Program-made: the position numbers and the translations under genes
Shown: one piece after another, positions 32,470 to 44,706 of the stretch
Layout of the letters: each line of letters starts with the position of its first letter
Numbering within the stretch: the first letter of the stretch is position 1
Assembly (NCBI GenBank): GCA_019454045.1
Contig: SKCR01051210.1
Coordinates: 1 to 64,000, forward strand
Direction of reading: 5' to 3'
DNA from: Zanthoxylum bungeanum
Lineage: Eukaryota; Streptophyta; Magnoliopsida; Sapindales; Rutaceae
DNA length: 64,000 nt
The notes under the pieces: generated by a model
What the model saw: only the letters and a program-made list of their open reading frames with translations
What the model was told of the DNA's origin: nothing
Databases searched by the model: none

Positions 32470-33367
32470 TAACTATGATGGCTTTTAAGACACAAGGGTT
32501 AACATGATGCATGTATGCATGAGATGTATGCGATGCATGGAATATATAAAATTATAAAAAAAGAAAACTTAAACTAGTTGGCCCATTATCATTTTAAAGT
32601 ATTCAATCACACCATTACGCGGTGCAAACGTGTCCCAGTTGAAAAGGCCCAACAGGTTTACACTTTGCGGTGATATAGCTAAATGACTTCAAATAATAAG
32701 AGGCCCTATTCACAAAATGGCCCACCGGCATTTTAGAAGCTTTTGGCCCAACTGTCAAAAGACACAAACTTGTCCCAGTTTAAATGGCCCAACAGGTTCA
32801 TACCCTTTGACAGAAGGTCCAACTGGATCCAAATGACGGCGGCCCATCACACATAATTATAAGATAACTAACTACGGGTTCTTATGGCTAAGGTTCACGA
32901 GTGGGTTCACGGGGCGCGGACAAAGGCTCTCGCTGACGAAGGTTTGCCCACAACTAGGACTCCCCACTCAAGGGTTCAAACGACCAAGTGAGCGCACCTT
33001 TTTATACCTTACGGTACGTGCCAACGAGTTATGGTGTGTGACTAACTGTCGAATGGATTTCCGTTGTAGATTCCCCAGAGGGAGGGTGGAGCGAGGCTCA
33101 CTTAAATACCCAAGCCCCTTAGGCTCTTATCGCTTGGTGTCAGGAATAAAAACGAGTCCTCCAAACTAGTCTATCACAACAAGCTACGGGTAATGATCAT
33201 CTAGGTGCCTTCACAGCTTTTCCTCGAAAGGTAGTGAATGAAGGAAGACACCTAACCATCACCTAGCTCACTAAGCCTTTGATTAACCCCCTCAACCCAC
33301 TAAGACACGGTCAACTAATGCATAAATTATAAACAACACAAGACATGATTTCGAGGCCGATTCTCTA
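32470..33367 (-). other. Tat leader
   Basis: Non-coding stretch between the primer site and the truncated RT. It contains repeated phrases such as ggcccaacaggtt (near 32647 and 32790) and acttgtcccagtt. A gatgcatgtatgcatgagatgtatgcg block lies at 32497-32530. The missing gag/protease/RT would have started here. Confidence 0.65.
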
Positions 33368-33385
33368 TCCCCAGTGGAGTCGCCA
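33368..33385 (-). other. Primer binding site of the Tat element
   Basis: Read on the minus strand the bases are tggcgactccactgggga, three bases inside the 5' LTR. This is the tRNA-Arg-type site of Tat/Ogre elements. Confidence 0.9.
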
Positions 33386-33388
33386 GAC

Positions 33389-36070
33389 TGTAGACAACAG
33401 AACTTGGGCGACGCATGCCGTTCTAGACTCGGGGCCTAGTTGAGAGTACGGAATAGTCCGCGGGGGACTAAACCGGAGAATAATGGAGTCGCCACCCGGT
33501 GTGAACCGGGACAAAGGTTTAAGGCCGCACTCACCCCTCGCAAGGGAAGACCTCAAACCGTTGGGTTCGGAATGGTCCCTTACTTATGTCATTGTGATGA
33601 TATAATTCATGCAATAAACCAACCGCATCTAATCAATAATCATGTTCAAGTGTCACCTATATCTAAGATGCTTCCATCTAATTAACTCCTAATCTAAGTT
33701 CGCATGATTGAAAATAAGTCTTTAAACAATAAACACGCAATATCATACATTGAACATACTAAGCCATCAAACCAACGCAAACAAATAATTACTTAAACAT
33801 AAATATAAACTAAATTGAATATCATGCATAAAAGAAGAAACATAATCATGCTTTGAAATTAAATAACGAAACTAAGTTAAGACATGCTTAAAATAATAAA
33901 TAAACAACCTAGAACTACATCATGCTCGAATACAAATTTGGATGAGACGAGATACATGTATCTTAAGTGGTACGTGGCATTGTGTCCCGAGTGCAGACCA
34001 TACTACCGTCCATTCGGAATCGGCTATGGAATTTACGTCCGGGTTTCCATCCGATATACCACAAAAGGGAACACATATCCCGCTCATCCAACAATCAAAT
34101 CATGCCTCAAACGACTCTCATGCAATTATATATCAAAAATAAATAAATAAACAAAAAGAGATAAGTAAAAGGGTGCCCTCAGGTCTAACCTCTTTTGTCG
34201 TCTCAAGAAAGGGCGTTACACGTCCGTTGGAAGGGCGAATGATCCGATACTTTTCCGATTGGTTTGCTCACTGTTTTTCCTTATTGTTTTGATGCTCGGG
34301 CTGCTGTTTTAAGTCCGTTTCACCACCGTTTGGTCGCTGCGTTTCAGGTCACTGTTTTGGGCATTTTTGGACTGTTTTGGGCGATTTTGGTGGTCTCGGG
34401 AGGTGCGTTTGTAAAGGTTTTTTTGGGAAACTTTTTGGGGATTTCTGGGATGGTTTTAAGATGGTTTTAGGACTGTTTTGATGGGCTAAGGACGCAAAGA
34501 AACTGACCAGAACAGAACTTGAACGTGGCAGTTCACTAGTGCAGTGAAGCCGTTTTCAGGGGCTGTTTTGGCGCTGATTTGGAGCTGCTTTGGGGGATCT
34601 TTTTGCGGCACTTAAGGGCTGGAAATAAGGTTTATTTTAGGGTGTTTTAGGGCTGTGAATGGTGGTTAAAAGTCGGCTAAGGAGGGGTGTTTCAGGCTTG
34701 GGCGTGAAAGGGTGTTGGTGAGGAAGGGGGATGCGGCAATTGGGTGGATTCTTTCTTCAGGGATGCGGCAATGGAGGCTTTTGGAGGATGCTTGGGCGTG
34801 TGATGGAGGCTTAGGAGAGTGCTTTAGGCGTGTGAGAGAGGTATGTGAGCTAGGTGAGTAAAGGCAAGGGGCGTTTGTTGGCAGGCTAATGGGTAGTTTA
34901 CATGAAGCTTGGTTTGTTTGATACGGTGAGTGCGCAGGTCCAAGGAACGGTTCGGTGGGCTTCACGTGAGAGTGCAAGGTGGCTTTATGTGAGGTAGGTT
35001 AGTGGTGCGACAATGGCAGGTCAAAGGCGAGGTGTGAAGGCTTCAGGTGAGAGTGCAAGGTGGCTTTACGTGAGGCAGGTTAGTGGTGCGACAATGGCAG
35101 GTCAAAGGCGAGGTGTGAAGGCTTCAGGTGAGAGTGCAAGGTGGCTTTACGTGAGGCAGGTTAGTGGTGCGATAATGGCAGGTCAAAGGCGAGGCTGGTT
35201 GACGTGTGTTTGGGCGAGAAGCAAGATTTATGAGTGGCTCTGTAGGCTGAATGAAGTTAGGGTTGATGAACGGCGTGGCTTATGGCTACACGTGAAGGCA
35301 ACTAAAATGCTTGGGTGCTGTGTGGTTGACGAAGGTTGATATTTGTGGCTGCCGAGGGATAGTTTTAGGGCTTCATTCGTGGGCTGCTTCGATGGCTTCT
35401 CATGTGAGCGGAGGGGCTTTGTGAAGGCTTTATGGATTTGCCGGTGGCGTGAAGCTTGATGGACAAGGGCAGGTGGCTGCGAGTGGTGTATCTTGATGCG
35501 CTGAATGTGTGAGTTTTGTGTAGGGTTATGAGTTGGTCCATGAATAGTTTAAGGTTTCTGGTTTTTTGTGTTTTTTTCAATTTGTGGCCGAGACTGAGAG
35601 TGAAGAAGAGGAGCCGCCTCAGGGTTGCAAGGGTGGTTGTTTATATAGTTTATCAAATTAGGGTTTGTGTGTGTTTTAAAAGGAAACAAATAAAATTATT
35701 AAGGGAGGGATTGTATATTTTAGGTGAGTGAATCGTTTAATTTTATTTTAATTTGGAAGTGATTTATTTTGATTTTAATTTTAGTTTAATTTGTGACATA
35801 TTTTAAATTTTTTAATTATTATTTTTGAGATGGGTTTTAAATGTTTTAATTATTTAATGGGTTTGGTTTGGGTTTTGGGCCTTAGGTAAGCTTTAAAACG
35901 GAAGCCCAACAAGCAACCGAAGCTAAACAACTCAGATAAAATTCAACAAAATTCTAATTTCCAACTTTACCCTTCCAACATCTGTTTCCCGCGACTTTCA
36001 TGACTAAAGAAGTAGTTGCCTCAATACGAGACTCATCATCGGGCTGATATGCAAAAATGCAATGCCTACA
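33389..36070 (-). repeat. Right (5') LTR of the Tat element
   Basis: 2682 bp with the same content and order as 24550-27241, including the 81-bp repeat set (copies at 35012, 35093 and 35174). Confidence 0.95.
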
Positions 36071-36590
36071 ATAGGTTCATTATAGCAATTTAATTGTTTT
36101 GGTTTGAAAACCTAAATTTGGATACAAGTTACTCACATTTGGAGGGAAAAATGTCTGTAGTATTGCTGAAGCTGATGATGAAGTTGAGTTTTGGTTGGAA
36201 GAAGTGGCAGCGAATTCTTATTTTTCATCTCTTGGTCAATAAAATAGATTGTCAGAAATCAGAATGTTACTAACAGATTGTCAAAATATTATTAATTTAG
36301 TCTCTAACGGTAAGACATAAATTTATTGGATCATAGAAGAAATCAACGAGAAATTAGATAGTTTGATTGGTTCAATTTATGTGTACTCTTAGTGGTATTG
36401 CTCATGCTCTATCTATGGTATCTTAGATGCAAATAAGCATCTTATTTGGAAATGAAACTTTCCCTCAAAATAACATATAGTATCTTTTCTTTTATGTTAT
36501 GATATAATAATTTACGTTTTAAAATATATTAGTAAGGATTCTGCAAGATGCACGGATTATTTTAGATAATGTAAGTTCCATTTTTTATTG
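36071..36590 (+). pseudogene. Unique flank with possible pseudo-exon of unknown gene
   Basis: From about 36137 one frame reads like protein: GGKNVCSIAEADDEVEFW, then LEEVAANSYFSSLGQ to TAA at about 36239. After the stop NRLSEIRMLLTDCQNIINL follows in the same frame. Acidic and helical, it ends without splice-like borders I can be sure of. I do not recognise the family. It could be a remnant of a host gene or of an unknown element. The stretch is continuous with 24358-24544 once the Tat insertion is removed. Confidence 0.3.
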
Positions 36591-37620
36591 ACATGTATCC
36601 GTGGCAAAACAAGTTCAATTGAGTTGTAATCTGTCGTAAAGATCTTTGTGCAAATAGACTGGTATTTTGCTGCTGTGCATCAGACATGCATTCGTGGTGC
36701 GTTCGTTGAAGCATTCGAACATCGGTGTTAGTGCTGCGTTCTTCATTGGGTTCGAACGTGTGGCGTTAGTGGCGCGTTCTTCTTTGGATTCAAATGAGAG
36801 CATTCCAGAGAGCACCCGTTTGGTGACGTTCCCATTTCGTTCAAACGAACCCTTTCCAGAGACTTCATGTTCGAGTTACATTCTGTATTCGTTCGAACAT
36901 CCTTTGTAATTTTTGTCACGTTCGATTCACGTTCTTTTTGCGTTCGAATGCCAGTCGCATTTTCTGTTTTCAAGATGCACTTTTTAAACCTAATTTTCCT
37001 TTTACAAAACCATACCTATAAAATGATACTTTCACCCCATTTTCAAAGTGTGAAAAACATATTAACCTAAAGCCTTGCTTTTGTTTTCCCTTTCAATTGA
37101 AGATCCCTCCTTAAGATTAATTCTTATTTCATTTGAGTGATCTTCTTAATTCTTCACCACTCACTATACACACATAACTGCCTATTAGATTCAATCCACT
37201 GAGGCTTCAGAAGGTCTGAAGGAAGTTGCTTGGTGCATACTCGGGAAGTTCCTTGGGTGGTTACAGCTGTGGGAATAAAGTCGGTAAAGTTGTTGCTTTA
37301 GGTCTTTTCTCCATCTCTGTAAGTTTTTCTCATATAGTGGATTTGGGTGGTAGCCTATACCGGAGTGGTTTTTTACTCTCACGAGTTTTCCACTTCGTAA
37401 ACAAATCTTCTTATCACCATTTTATTTTTACTGCCGGTTATTTTTTGAGTTATTTGATTTGTTCATTAATTGATTTGTATACATTGTGATTGATTGTCTT
37501 TCCTTTGTTAGATCTCTATTCGAAACGTGTTTTGGATAGTGTAATATTTTTAAATTTCTGCTCGTTACACATATTCCCCCCCAGGTATAGGTATATAGGG
37601 TCAGAATTCTATTATTTTCA
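36590..37620 (+). repeat. 5' LTR of the SIRE-type element (left edge estimated)
   Basis: It ends ...attattttca at 37620, next to the primer site. It includes a cluster of ttcgaa/gcgttcg motifs (36714, 36751, 36892, 36943). No long reading frame; small open frames here are chance. Confidence 0.55.
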
Positions 37621-37622
37621 AT

Positions 37623-37634
37623 TGGTATCAGAGT
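37623..37634 (+). other. Primer binding site of the SIRE-type element
   Basis: The sequence tggtatcagagt (then ctgaca) is the copia tRNA-iMet site with one mismatch. Confidence 0.85.
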
Positions 37635-37683
37635 CTGACATCGGTCATTGACCCTTTTCCTAATAGATAGAAGTTAACCTTTG

Positions 37684-38963
37684 AATAACCCCTCATTCTT
37701 TGATGGGATTGAATATTCCCACTAGAATGTTCGTATGAACGGATTCTTAAAATCTACAGATGAGAGAGTTTGGATGACGGTGGAATATGGGTGGAAACCA
37801 CCGATTGTTACTGTCGATGGAGTTACCTCTCCAAAAGACAAAATCTCTTGGTCCAAGGATGAGTTTGATGAGTGTAATAGGAATAGCAAAGCACTCAATG
37901 TCATACATGGTGCTATTTATACTTTCGAGTTTAAAAGGGTTTCCATGTGTGAAGTAGCCAAGGATGCTTTGGACATTCTGGCTACTGTTCACGAGGGCAC
38001 ATCGTCCGTCAGGAACAACAGATTACAAAATCTAGCCACCATATTTGAAATGGCTCAGATGAAAGAGGATGAAACCTTCGATGAATTTTACGCTGAAATA
38101 AATGACATTGTTAATTCTAGTTTTAACTTAGGTGAAATTATCCCCACAAACTGCATTGTTAGAAAATTCTTAGATCACTCTCTTAAAAATTTCTACCTAA
38201 GATTACTGCTATAGAGGAGAGCAAAGATATAGATAAGCTGAAACTAGATGACCTTGTAGGTAATCTTCAAGTTTATGAGAGTAAACTCCTAAGATTTAGA
38301 AAGACCAAAAATATAGCCATGAAATCTGTGAAAGTTGAAAAATGTGAAACATCGGATGATGACAAAGTCTCATCCCTTTTAGACCCTGATAAGAGGTGGA
38401 CTGAGAAATCTAGAGACAATAATAGTCATTTTAGGACGGGTGGGAAGGAAAATAGAAATGAGAAGGATAAGAAATCCCAAACTATTAGGTGTCATGAGTG
38501 TCAAGGTTTTTGTCATATTCATGCTGAATGCCCTACCTTCCTGAAGTCAAAATGAAAGAAGGTCGTGGCAGTGTCTCTTTCTGATGATGAAGAAGAAGAT
38601 GAGGAATATTCTAATGACTCAAGATCAAAAAGGAATTTCTCTCACATGGCTTTTACCTGCAATGTGAATGATAATGAAGAAGTTGGAGCTGTCAATGAAA
38701 CTATGGATAGATTTGAGTGTTTTGAGCAAAGTGACTCAAAGAATGAGGAATATATCCAGACCGCCTTCACTGAGTTGTTTAATGAAAGTTTGAGCATCAA
38801 ACAGACAAATTCTGAAATGACGAAACAACTCAGAGAGACTAAACTCGAAAGAAATGAGGCAGAAGTCAAACTTGAAAAAAGTCAGATTGTTGTTGCTGAG
38901 CTCAAAGAAAGAAATAAGGGACTGGAAGTTAGGATCAAGTCTTTAGAAAAAGAACTTGAATAG
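37684..38963 (+). pseudogene. gag: SIRE-type gag
   Basis: The frame opens NPSFFDGIEYSH, then a TAG (37723) stands where the family has tryptophan, then NVRMNGFLKSTDERVW. The capsid domain continues (KDALDILATVHEG near 37955; DETFDEFYAEINDIV near 38068) to a TAG at about 38212. A frameshift follows, and the frame resumes with AIEESKDIDKLKLDDL and a CHECQGFCHIHAEC zinc knuckle near 38491-38532 (CX2CX4HX4C kept). After a TGA (38553) comes an acidic segment (SDDEEEDEEYSNDS) and a long coiled coil (about 38760-38960; KLERNEAEVKLEKSQ). No ATG suits the usual gag start. Confidence 0.88.
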
Positions 38964-39180
38964 ACTCAGTTACAACTATCTACCTTCTCGTGTGGGTCTC
39001 AAAAGATTGATCATATGATAGGGCTAGGTGTTCATTCTGGTGACAAGAGAGGTATAGGTTATGCTAAGACTGATGACAAGAGTGTCTCCTATCCAAAAAT
39101 GTTCTTATCCCGGCTGAAAGCTCTAATGCCAAACTTGTTAGAGACGTTTCCCCCAGAACATTAGGTGACCAACCTATCAC
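38964..39180 (+). pseudogene. C-terminal gag tail of the SIRE-type element
   Basis: The text continues as SQKIDHMIGLGVHSGDKRGIGY and then loses coding sense. Protease is missing; the sequence jumps to a second gag fragment at 39181. Confidence 0.65.
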
Positions 39181-39346
39181 CATTCTGGCTACTGTTCATG
39201 AGGGCACATCGTCCATCAGGAACAACAGATTACAAGATCTAGCCACCAGGTTTGAAATGGCTTAGATGAAAGATGATGAAACCTTCGATGAATTTTACGC
39301 TGAAATAAATGACATTGTCAATTCTAGTTTTAACTTAGGTGAAATT
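39181..39346 (+). repeat. Second copy of a SIRE gag segment
   Basis: The 166 bp match 37973-38138 (cattctggctactgttca...ttaacttaggtgaaatt) with about ten substitutions. It ends exactly at the TGTTGG of the inserted LTR. It is either a partial duplication or a remnant of another SIRE copy joined by recombination. Confidence 0.9.
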
Positions 39347-41383
39347 TGTTGGGAAATCTCTAAGTCCCGAGGATTGATTAACAAGCAAGAACCAAATGCG
39401 AATACATCAAGAAGTTGCGGAATACTCACAATGATCGGTTGAGCAATGCGACGAAGAACAAAAATCCAAGCTTCTCCCTCCTCCAAGGCTCAGCAGTGGA
39501 CTGTTTTGGTCTTTAAAGAATTCGGCCATGTATGGTCTTCATGAAGCTCCAAGCTTTCATGTATAATTCCATGCACACGGGTGGGTGTCCCTATCACCTT
39601 CGTATGTCTCTTTTGTGTGCTAGCACTCCATGATTTTTGCCACAAAAATCACTTGTTTGTTCATTTGTTGCTCACGCCATTGATGAACAAAAGGAGAGAA
39701 AAATAAGTCCCATTGGGCGTGAATCAAAGAGAGAGAGAGGAAGTGTGTAAGTTGTTGTATATTATGTAATTGATTTTCTAAAAATCATATACACACTTTT
39801 AGCTATCAAAAAGTCAAAGTAATTAAATAATAATATATGTCATTCAAGCTTTCAAAAAGCTTTCAACAACTCTCATCTACTATTCACATCAATCAATCAA
39901 TCAAGTGACAAGTTGTCACATCACTTAAAGTGACTAATGATTTGATGCTTGATGTGACTAGCGATTTGACGCTTGATTGACTTGCGTGCCGCACTCGAAT
40001 TTGAAATGCGACTGCGCTCGCAAACAATCCCGGGCTCGGATTCGTTAATTCTAATTAACGAATTTTCCGTTGCGTCATAATTAATTAATTATGCCTAGCA
40101 AAATCACTATTCACGTCGCTAACGAATTAATTCTAAATTGACTCGTTCACCCGAATTAAAATCCAATTTTAATTTCATGTCGAAATCCAATTTCGTTTAA
40201 TATATCGAATATATTAATTTACCGATTAATTCCAAATTAATCATTATCTCTCTTTAAATGATAGTTTATCCTAGATAAAATATCTTCGTAATTAAACCCA
40301 GATTAATTTTCTCTCTCATCTAATTAATCCCAGATTAATAAAGTACGAGTCATACATCATCGGTGAATCTTCGGGAAGTGACCCATGAGATCCCTAAATA
40401 TGTTGGCAGTAAATTCGATTGTCGGACTATCCGAACACGTACGTACCAAGTACTACGTTTTTACCTACTTACAAGACAAGGTTGGCTTCTAGCAAAGCGC
40501 CGTGCCTACCCAATTCTCCAGAAACATGCTTACAGGAATAAGCGATCTATATCAGACATAGTATACGTAGTATCATGTATGTCGATCCAGTATCGAATGT
40601 CACGTGATAGGCCTGGGGCTGGAATTGTGTATGCCCCGTACGAAGCACATGTCTGGTAACTAGTCTCTATAATCGGATATACATGACCTTATCATAATGT
40701 CCCGATAGCTGCAGCATATAAGAGCACCAGTCCCGTATCCTACGTGACATCATCTTCACTATGACTGGAGTGATACTTCCATCTTGACATCACACCAAAC
40801 ACACTACGATTCTCAATATACCCAGAAGAGGCATACACAGAAACCGGTTAAAGCCCTGGACGACCAAAACCAAAGTATATTGATTGTCGCAAGTATTAGC
40901 GGTGCAAGTCTCAGGTTAAAACCAAATACACCTACCCTGATTACGGACTTCCATAGACACATAGTCATACTACCAATGGAATTCCGAAGGGGTCTATCCA
41001 GAGCGAAGCTGTTTCCCGTACCATCGGTAAAACACAACCTCCTATTACACTTACATGAGTATCATATACCCAAATATATGAGAACTATGCCGTTATGCCC
41101 TCATAACGCGCACAAGTGTAATACTAGTCTTTTACGCATTTATCGATGTCCAATCTCGATAATACTCTGACTAGGGATATTTAATGATTAATCTTTCGTG
41201 GACTGATACTGTCTCATATCATCTCAATCCAGGAACTAATCATATAGACCTCCTATCATTTATACATCTAGGTGATCTGATCACAAATGATAAGAGAGCA
41301 ATCTCCTTTGTCACATAGTTAATTTGTACAACAACACCATGATCTGTACAAATAGTGACGCTATGGGTCATAACTGTCCAACA
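39347..41383 (-). repeat. LTR of the truncated copia copy
   Basis: 2037 bp, same family as 44707-46749, 47155-49241 and 55102-57173. A 128-codon plus-strand open frame (40784-41170) is shared, in shorter form, with two other LTRs. Confidence 0.9.
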
Positions 41384-41579
41384 AGTACTCGGGAGACCTA
41401 GTTTCCTAGTGAGCTAGGATCCCGTTAAATAACACACAACCTTGACTTTGGCCAACAAGCTGTATGATATTTAACTAGGTAGATCTTTAAGATCAATTGG
41501 ATCTCATCCAATTCCTAGATCCGGTAGGTGGACCTCTAAGTCCGAAACATATATACAATATATATGCCAATATATCCAA

Positions 41580-41869
41580 TATATTTTCCTAACCTTTTCC
41601 TCTGAATCAACTAAGCCTTGGATTTGGCACAACAAGCTTAATGATTCCAGTCAAGCAGGACCCATTAACTTTGGAAAGCTTCGTAATCCATGTCGATGAA
41701 TAAGAAGTGATCTTGACTTTGGAAACAAATCACAACTTGCCCAAGGCATGCGATATGGAACAAAGCCTTCATGATTCAAACACATCCTCGATGGACAAAG
41801 GTCTTGAGTTTGGCCAACAAACCAATGCCAATCTTGGATCTTGAGAATGAATCACTCAATGGAAGGAAA
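41580..41869 (+). other. Antisense leader frame, copy 3 (one stop)
   Basis: The frame is antisense to its element and readable as PLNQLSLGFGTTS... to ...KGLEFGQQTNANLGS, with one TAA inside. It is related to 50792-51073 and 60807-61121. Function unknown. Confidence 0.5.
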
Positions 41870-42949
41870 ACACTTAATATTTATTGAGGGTTTTTCACGT
41901 AATTGGCAACCATTTAATTATCTTTGATTAGGTCTCATCATACACACTTAAGCATGCATTCTAAAAGCATAATAAGGCGCGATAAATAAATTAATAATGA
42001 TATGCATATGGATATCTCGCAAATTGTTCCTAGAAGAAATCACTCTATTTCCTTTCCCCAAGCTAGCACTATTCTAACTTCTACCCAATTACATAATACA
42101 ATTAAGAAACCTCATTAACATTGAGGGGAATTGGTGAGAAGATAATTACAAAGAATAAGGAGATAATAGGATGGACACGCAGGCCCAATTTAATAAATTC
42201 TAAATTTATTATTATTTCCAAAATTGCCCCAACCCTTCTAATATCCATCTGATATACATTATTCATACAACACATTCAAGTATTCACACATAACATGTTA
42301 TTCAATCAATCTAATCCAATTAATTAATCTTTGAATTAATGACCATCCAATGTTCAAACAACGATTTGATTTGCGCGAGTCCAACTCGTTTAAGAATAAA
42401 TACTTTTAAGTACGTATTCTTGAATTATATCGAACTACAACTTTAAATCTAATTTATTTGTATTCAATACTAATTCCATTTTAAATCTAAATTAAACATT
42501 GACACTCATTTATATGCCTTAAAGACTTGGATTCCAAATCCAATCTTGATGGGTCTCAAAGGCCCAATAACATCCAATGTCATTTTAATTAAAGTCCAAT
42601 GGGCTTTTAATTGATTCTTAAGGAAGGGCTTTGGCCATAATGGATCAAACCTAAAATGTCAATGGCCAATAGGAATCACCATATTGCCAACAAATCAATT
42701 TAGGCCCATTAGGCCCAATTAAATTCTTTAAAGGCCCAAGTGACGTATTTAGACTTTATGGAATTGGTTTTGGGCCCAATTGGATCCAATCCAAAAGTCC
42801 AAAATCAAACTTGGTCAAACCAAGCCCATTAAGCCCAAATACACACTTTTAGCCCAATTAAACTTTAAAGGCCAATTATTATAATTAAAGTGTATTAGCC
42901 ATGGTTAATCAATTAACCTTAATATTTCCAAAACATCAAGTGTTGTTTA

Positions 42950-44706
42950 TTTAGATGAGATTGACTTATGGCATCAAAGGTTAGGACACATAAATTACCA
43001 TGGCCTGTCGAAAGTTTCGAAACAAAACTTCATTATTGGTCTTCCTAAATTAGGAAAGAAGGGTAATCCTGTGTGTGGTCCATGTCAATTAGGAAAACAG
43101 ACTAGAGCTAAGCATACTCGTGTCTCTCACATTATTACCAAAAGACTTTTAGAACTTCTTCATATGGATCCTATGGGCCCTTCCAAGTCCGAAAGTCTAG
43201 GGGGTAAAAAATATATTTTGGTAGTTGTGGATGACTTTTCTAGATACACTTGGGTTGATCTCCTTCGGGAAAAATCTGAAGCTGCTGAAATCATCCAGGT
43301 TTTGTGTAGGAGACTGATGAATGAGAAAGATCTGAATATTTCCAGGATTCGAACTGACCATGAGTTCTCTGTAGAATGGAATTATTGAGAGGAAAAACAG
43401 AGTTATCCAGGAAATAGCTCGCGTCATGATTCACAGCAAAGGGATTGCTTTGTATTTTTGGGGAGAAGCTGTGTGCACAGCCTGCCACATTATCAATCGT
43501 GTGGATCTGAGACCTGGAATTGAGAAGACTCCTTATGAAATATGGAATGGTAAGAAACCCACTGTCAAATACTTCAGGGTGTTTGGTAGTACTTGTTACA
43601 CTTGAGAGACAAAGAAAATCTCGAGAAGTTTGATACCAAAAGTGATGAAGGCATGTTCTTAGGGTACTCTCAGAACAGTAGCCTATAGAGTGTTTAATAA
43701 ACGTAGTATTACAATTATGGAAACTGTCAATGTGACTGTGGACGATGGCGAATCCAGTCCTGATAATGAGAAGGAGTTAGTCCCTATTATTGACAGTAAT
43801 GAAGAACCTGGTGGTTCTGTCAACATGACTAAACTGATTATTCTGAGAAATGTGATTTCCCTGAGAATGAAAAATCTCATGAGCTGGTCCTGTCATCTCA
43901 TGTTAAGCTGAATCATCTTAAAGAGAATGTTCTGGGTGATGTTGCTGAGGGCTTGAGACTTCGTGGGAGATTGATTAATCAATTATCATTTGCTTGTCAC
44001 GTGTATCAGATTGAGCCTAAAAAGGTTGAAGAGGCTCTTTTGGATGAAAACTGGGTGAATGCCATGCATGAAGAATTAAATCAATTCACTCGTAATGAGG
44101 TCTGGCACCTTATCCCTAGACCCAAGAATACTAATGTGGTTATGACCAAATGGATCTTCAAGAATAAGACCGATGAACATGGTACCATAACTAGGAATAA
44201 GGATCGTTTAGTGGCTCAAGGTTATACTCAGGTTGAAGGGATAGATTATGATGAAACTTTTGCTCCATTTTCCAGGTTAGAGTCTATTCGTATCCTTCTT
44301 GCTGTTGCATGTAGTATGAAATTCAAACTCGATCAAATGGATGTCAAAAATGCATTCTTGAATGGGTTCATATAAGAAGAAGTTTATGTAGAACAACCCA
44401 AAGGGTTTGTGGATATCGATCATCCCGATTTTGTCTATAGATTGAAGAAAGCTCTATATAGTCTAAAACAAGCTCCTAGAGCTTGGTATGATCGTCTTAC
44501 TGGTTATCTATTAGATCATGGCTACTCTCGATGGGGAGTTGACCAAACTATGTTTATTCGAAAGGTCGATGACATAATCACTATAGCTCAAGTTTATATC
44601 GACAACATCATTTTTGGTTCACCTCGTGACTCTCTTGCACATGATTTTGCCAATGCCATGACTCAAGAGTTTGAGATGAGCATGATAGGGGAGCTCAATT
44701 ATTTTC
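42950..44706 (+). pseudogene. pol: SIRE-type integrase and reverse transcriptase
   Basis: The pre-integrase motif IDLWHQRLGHINYHGL is near 42960-43007 and CGPCQLGKQTRAKH near 43072. The integrase core has VDDFSRYTW (near 43228) and RTDHE (near 43350). A deletion then joins directly to NGIIERKNRVIQEIA (near 43377). HIINRVDLRPG follows, then a frameshift region 43605-43950. RT shows NWVNAMHEELNQFTRNEVW (near 44050), QMDVKNAFLNGF (near 44335), a TAA at 44373, [13 protein letters not shown] (near 44455) and the catalytic box as YIDN (44595-44606) in place of Y-V-D-D. It stops inside GELNYFL at 44706, where the outer element inserted. Confidence 0.9.

Larger units (their letters stand above)
24550..36070 (-). 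mobile_element. Tat/Ogre-type Ty3/gypsy element
   Basis: The element is 11,521 bp on the minus strand with long LTRs (24550-27241 and 33389-36070) having TGTAG...CTACA ends. The 5-bp target duplication atagg is at 24545-24549 and 36071-36075. The primer site (complement of tccccagtggagtcgcca, 33368-33385) is the tRNA-Arg-like site used by Tat/Ogre elements. Only the 3' part of pol remains; gag, protease and most of RT are missing. A 2.85-kb 3' untranslated part holds two tandem arrays. The two LTRs differ by roughly 20-25 substitutions and about nine small indels by eye, so insertion was recent on the scale of this window. Confidence 0.95.
39347..42939 (-). mobile_element. Truncated minus-strand copy of the TGTTGG copia family
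   Basis: A full LTR (39347-41383, TGTTGG...TCCAACA) is joined directly to leader sequence (41384-42939). The whole gag-pol region is absent, and so are the primer site end and the second LTR. The leader part aligns with 60664-62260 of the outer element. It breaks off at acatcaa|g and SIRE coding text resumes at about 42950. No target duplication can be shown. Confidence 0.85.
36590..44706 (+). mobile_element. SIRE-type Ty1/copia element, interrupted and incomplete
   Basis: 5' LTR (right edge 37620), primer site 37623, gag with zinc knuckle and acidic/coiled-coil tail, then after an inserted block (39347-42939) pre-integrase, integrase and RT. RT is cut at 44706 by the outer copia element. 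The missing C-terminal RT, RNase H and 3' LTR should lie beyond 64000. Gag style and size fit the SIRE/Maximus group. The left LTR edge is not resolved; 36590 is an estimate. Confidence 0.8.
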
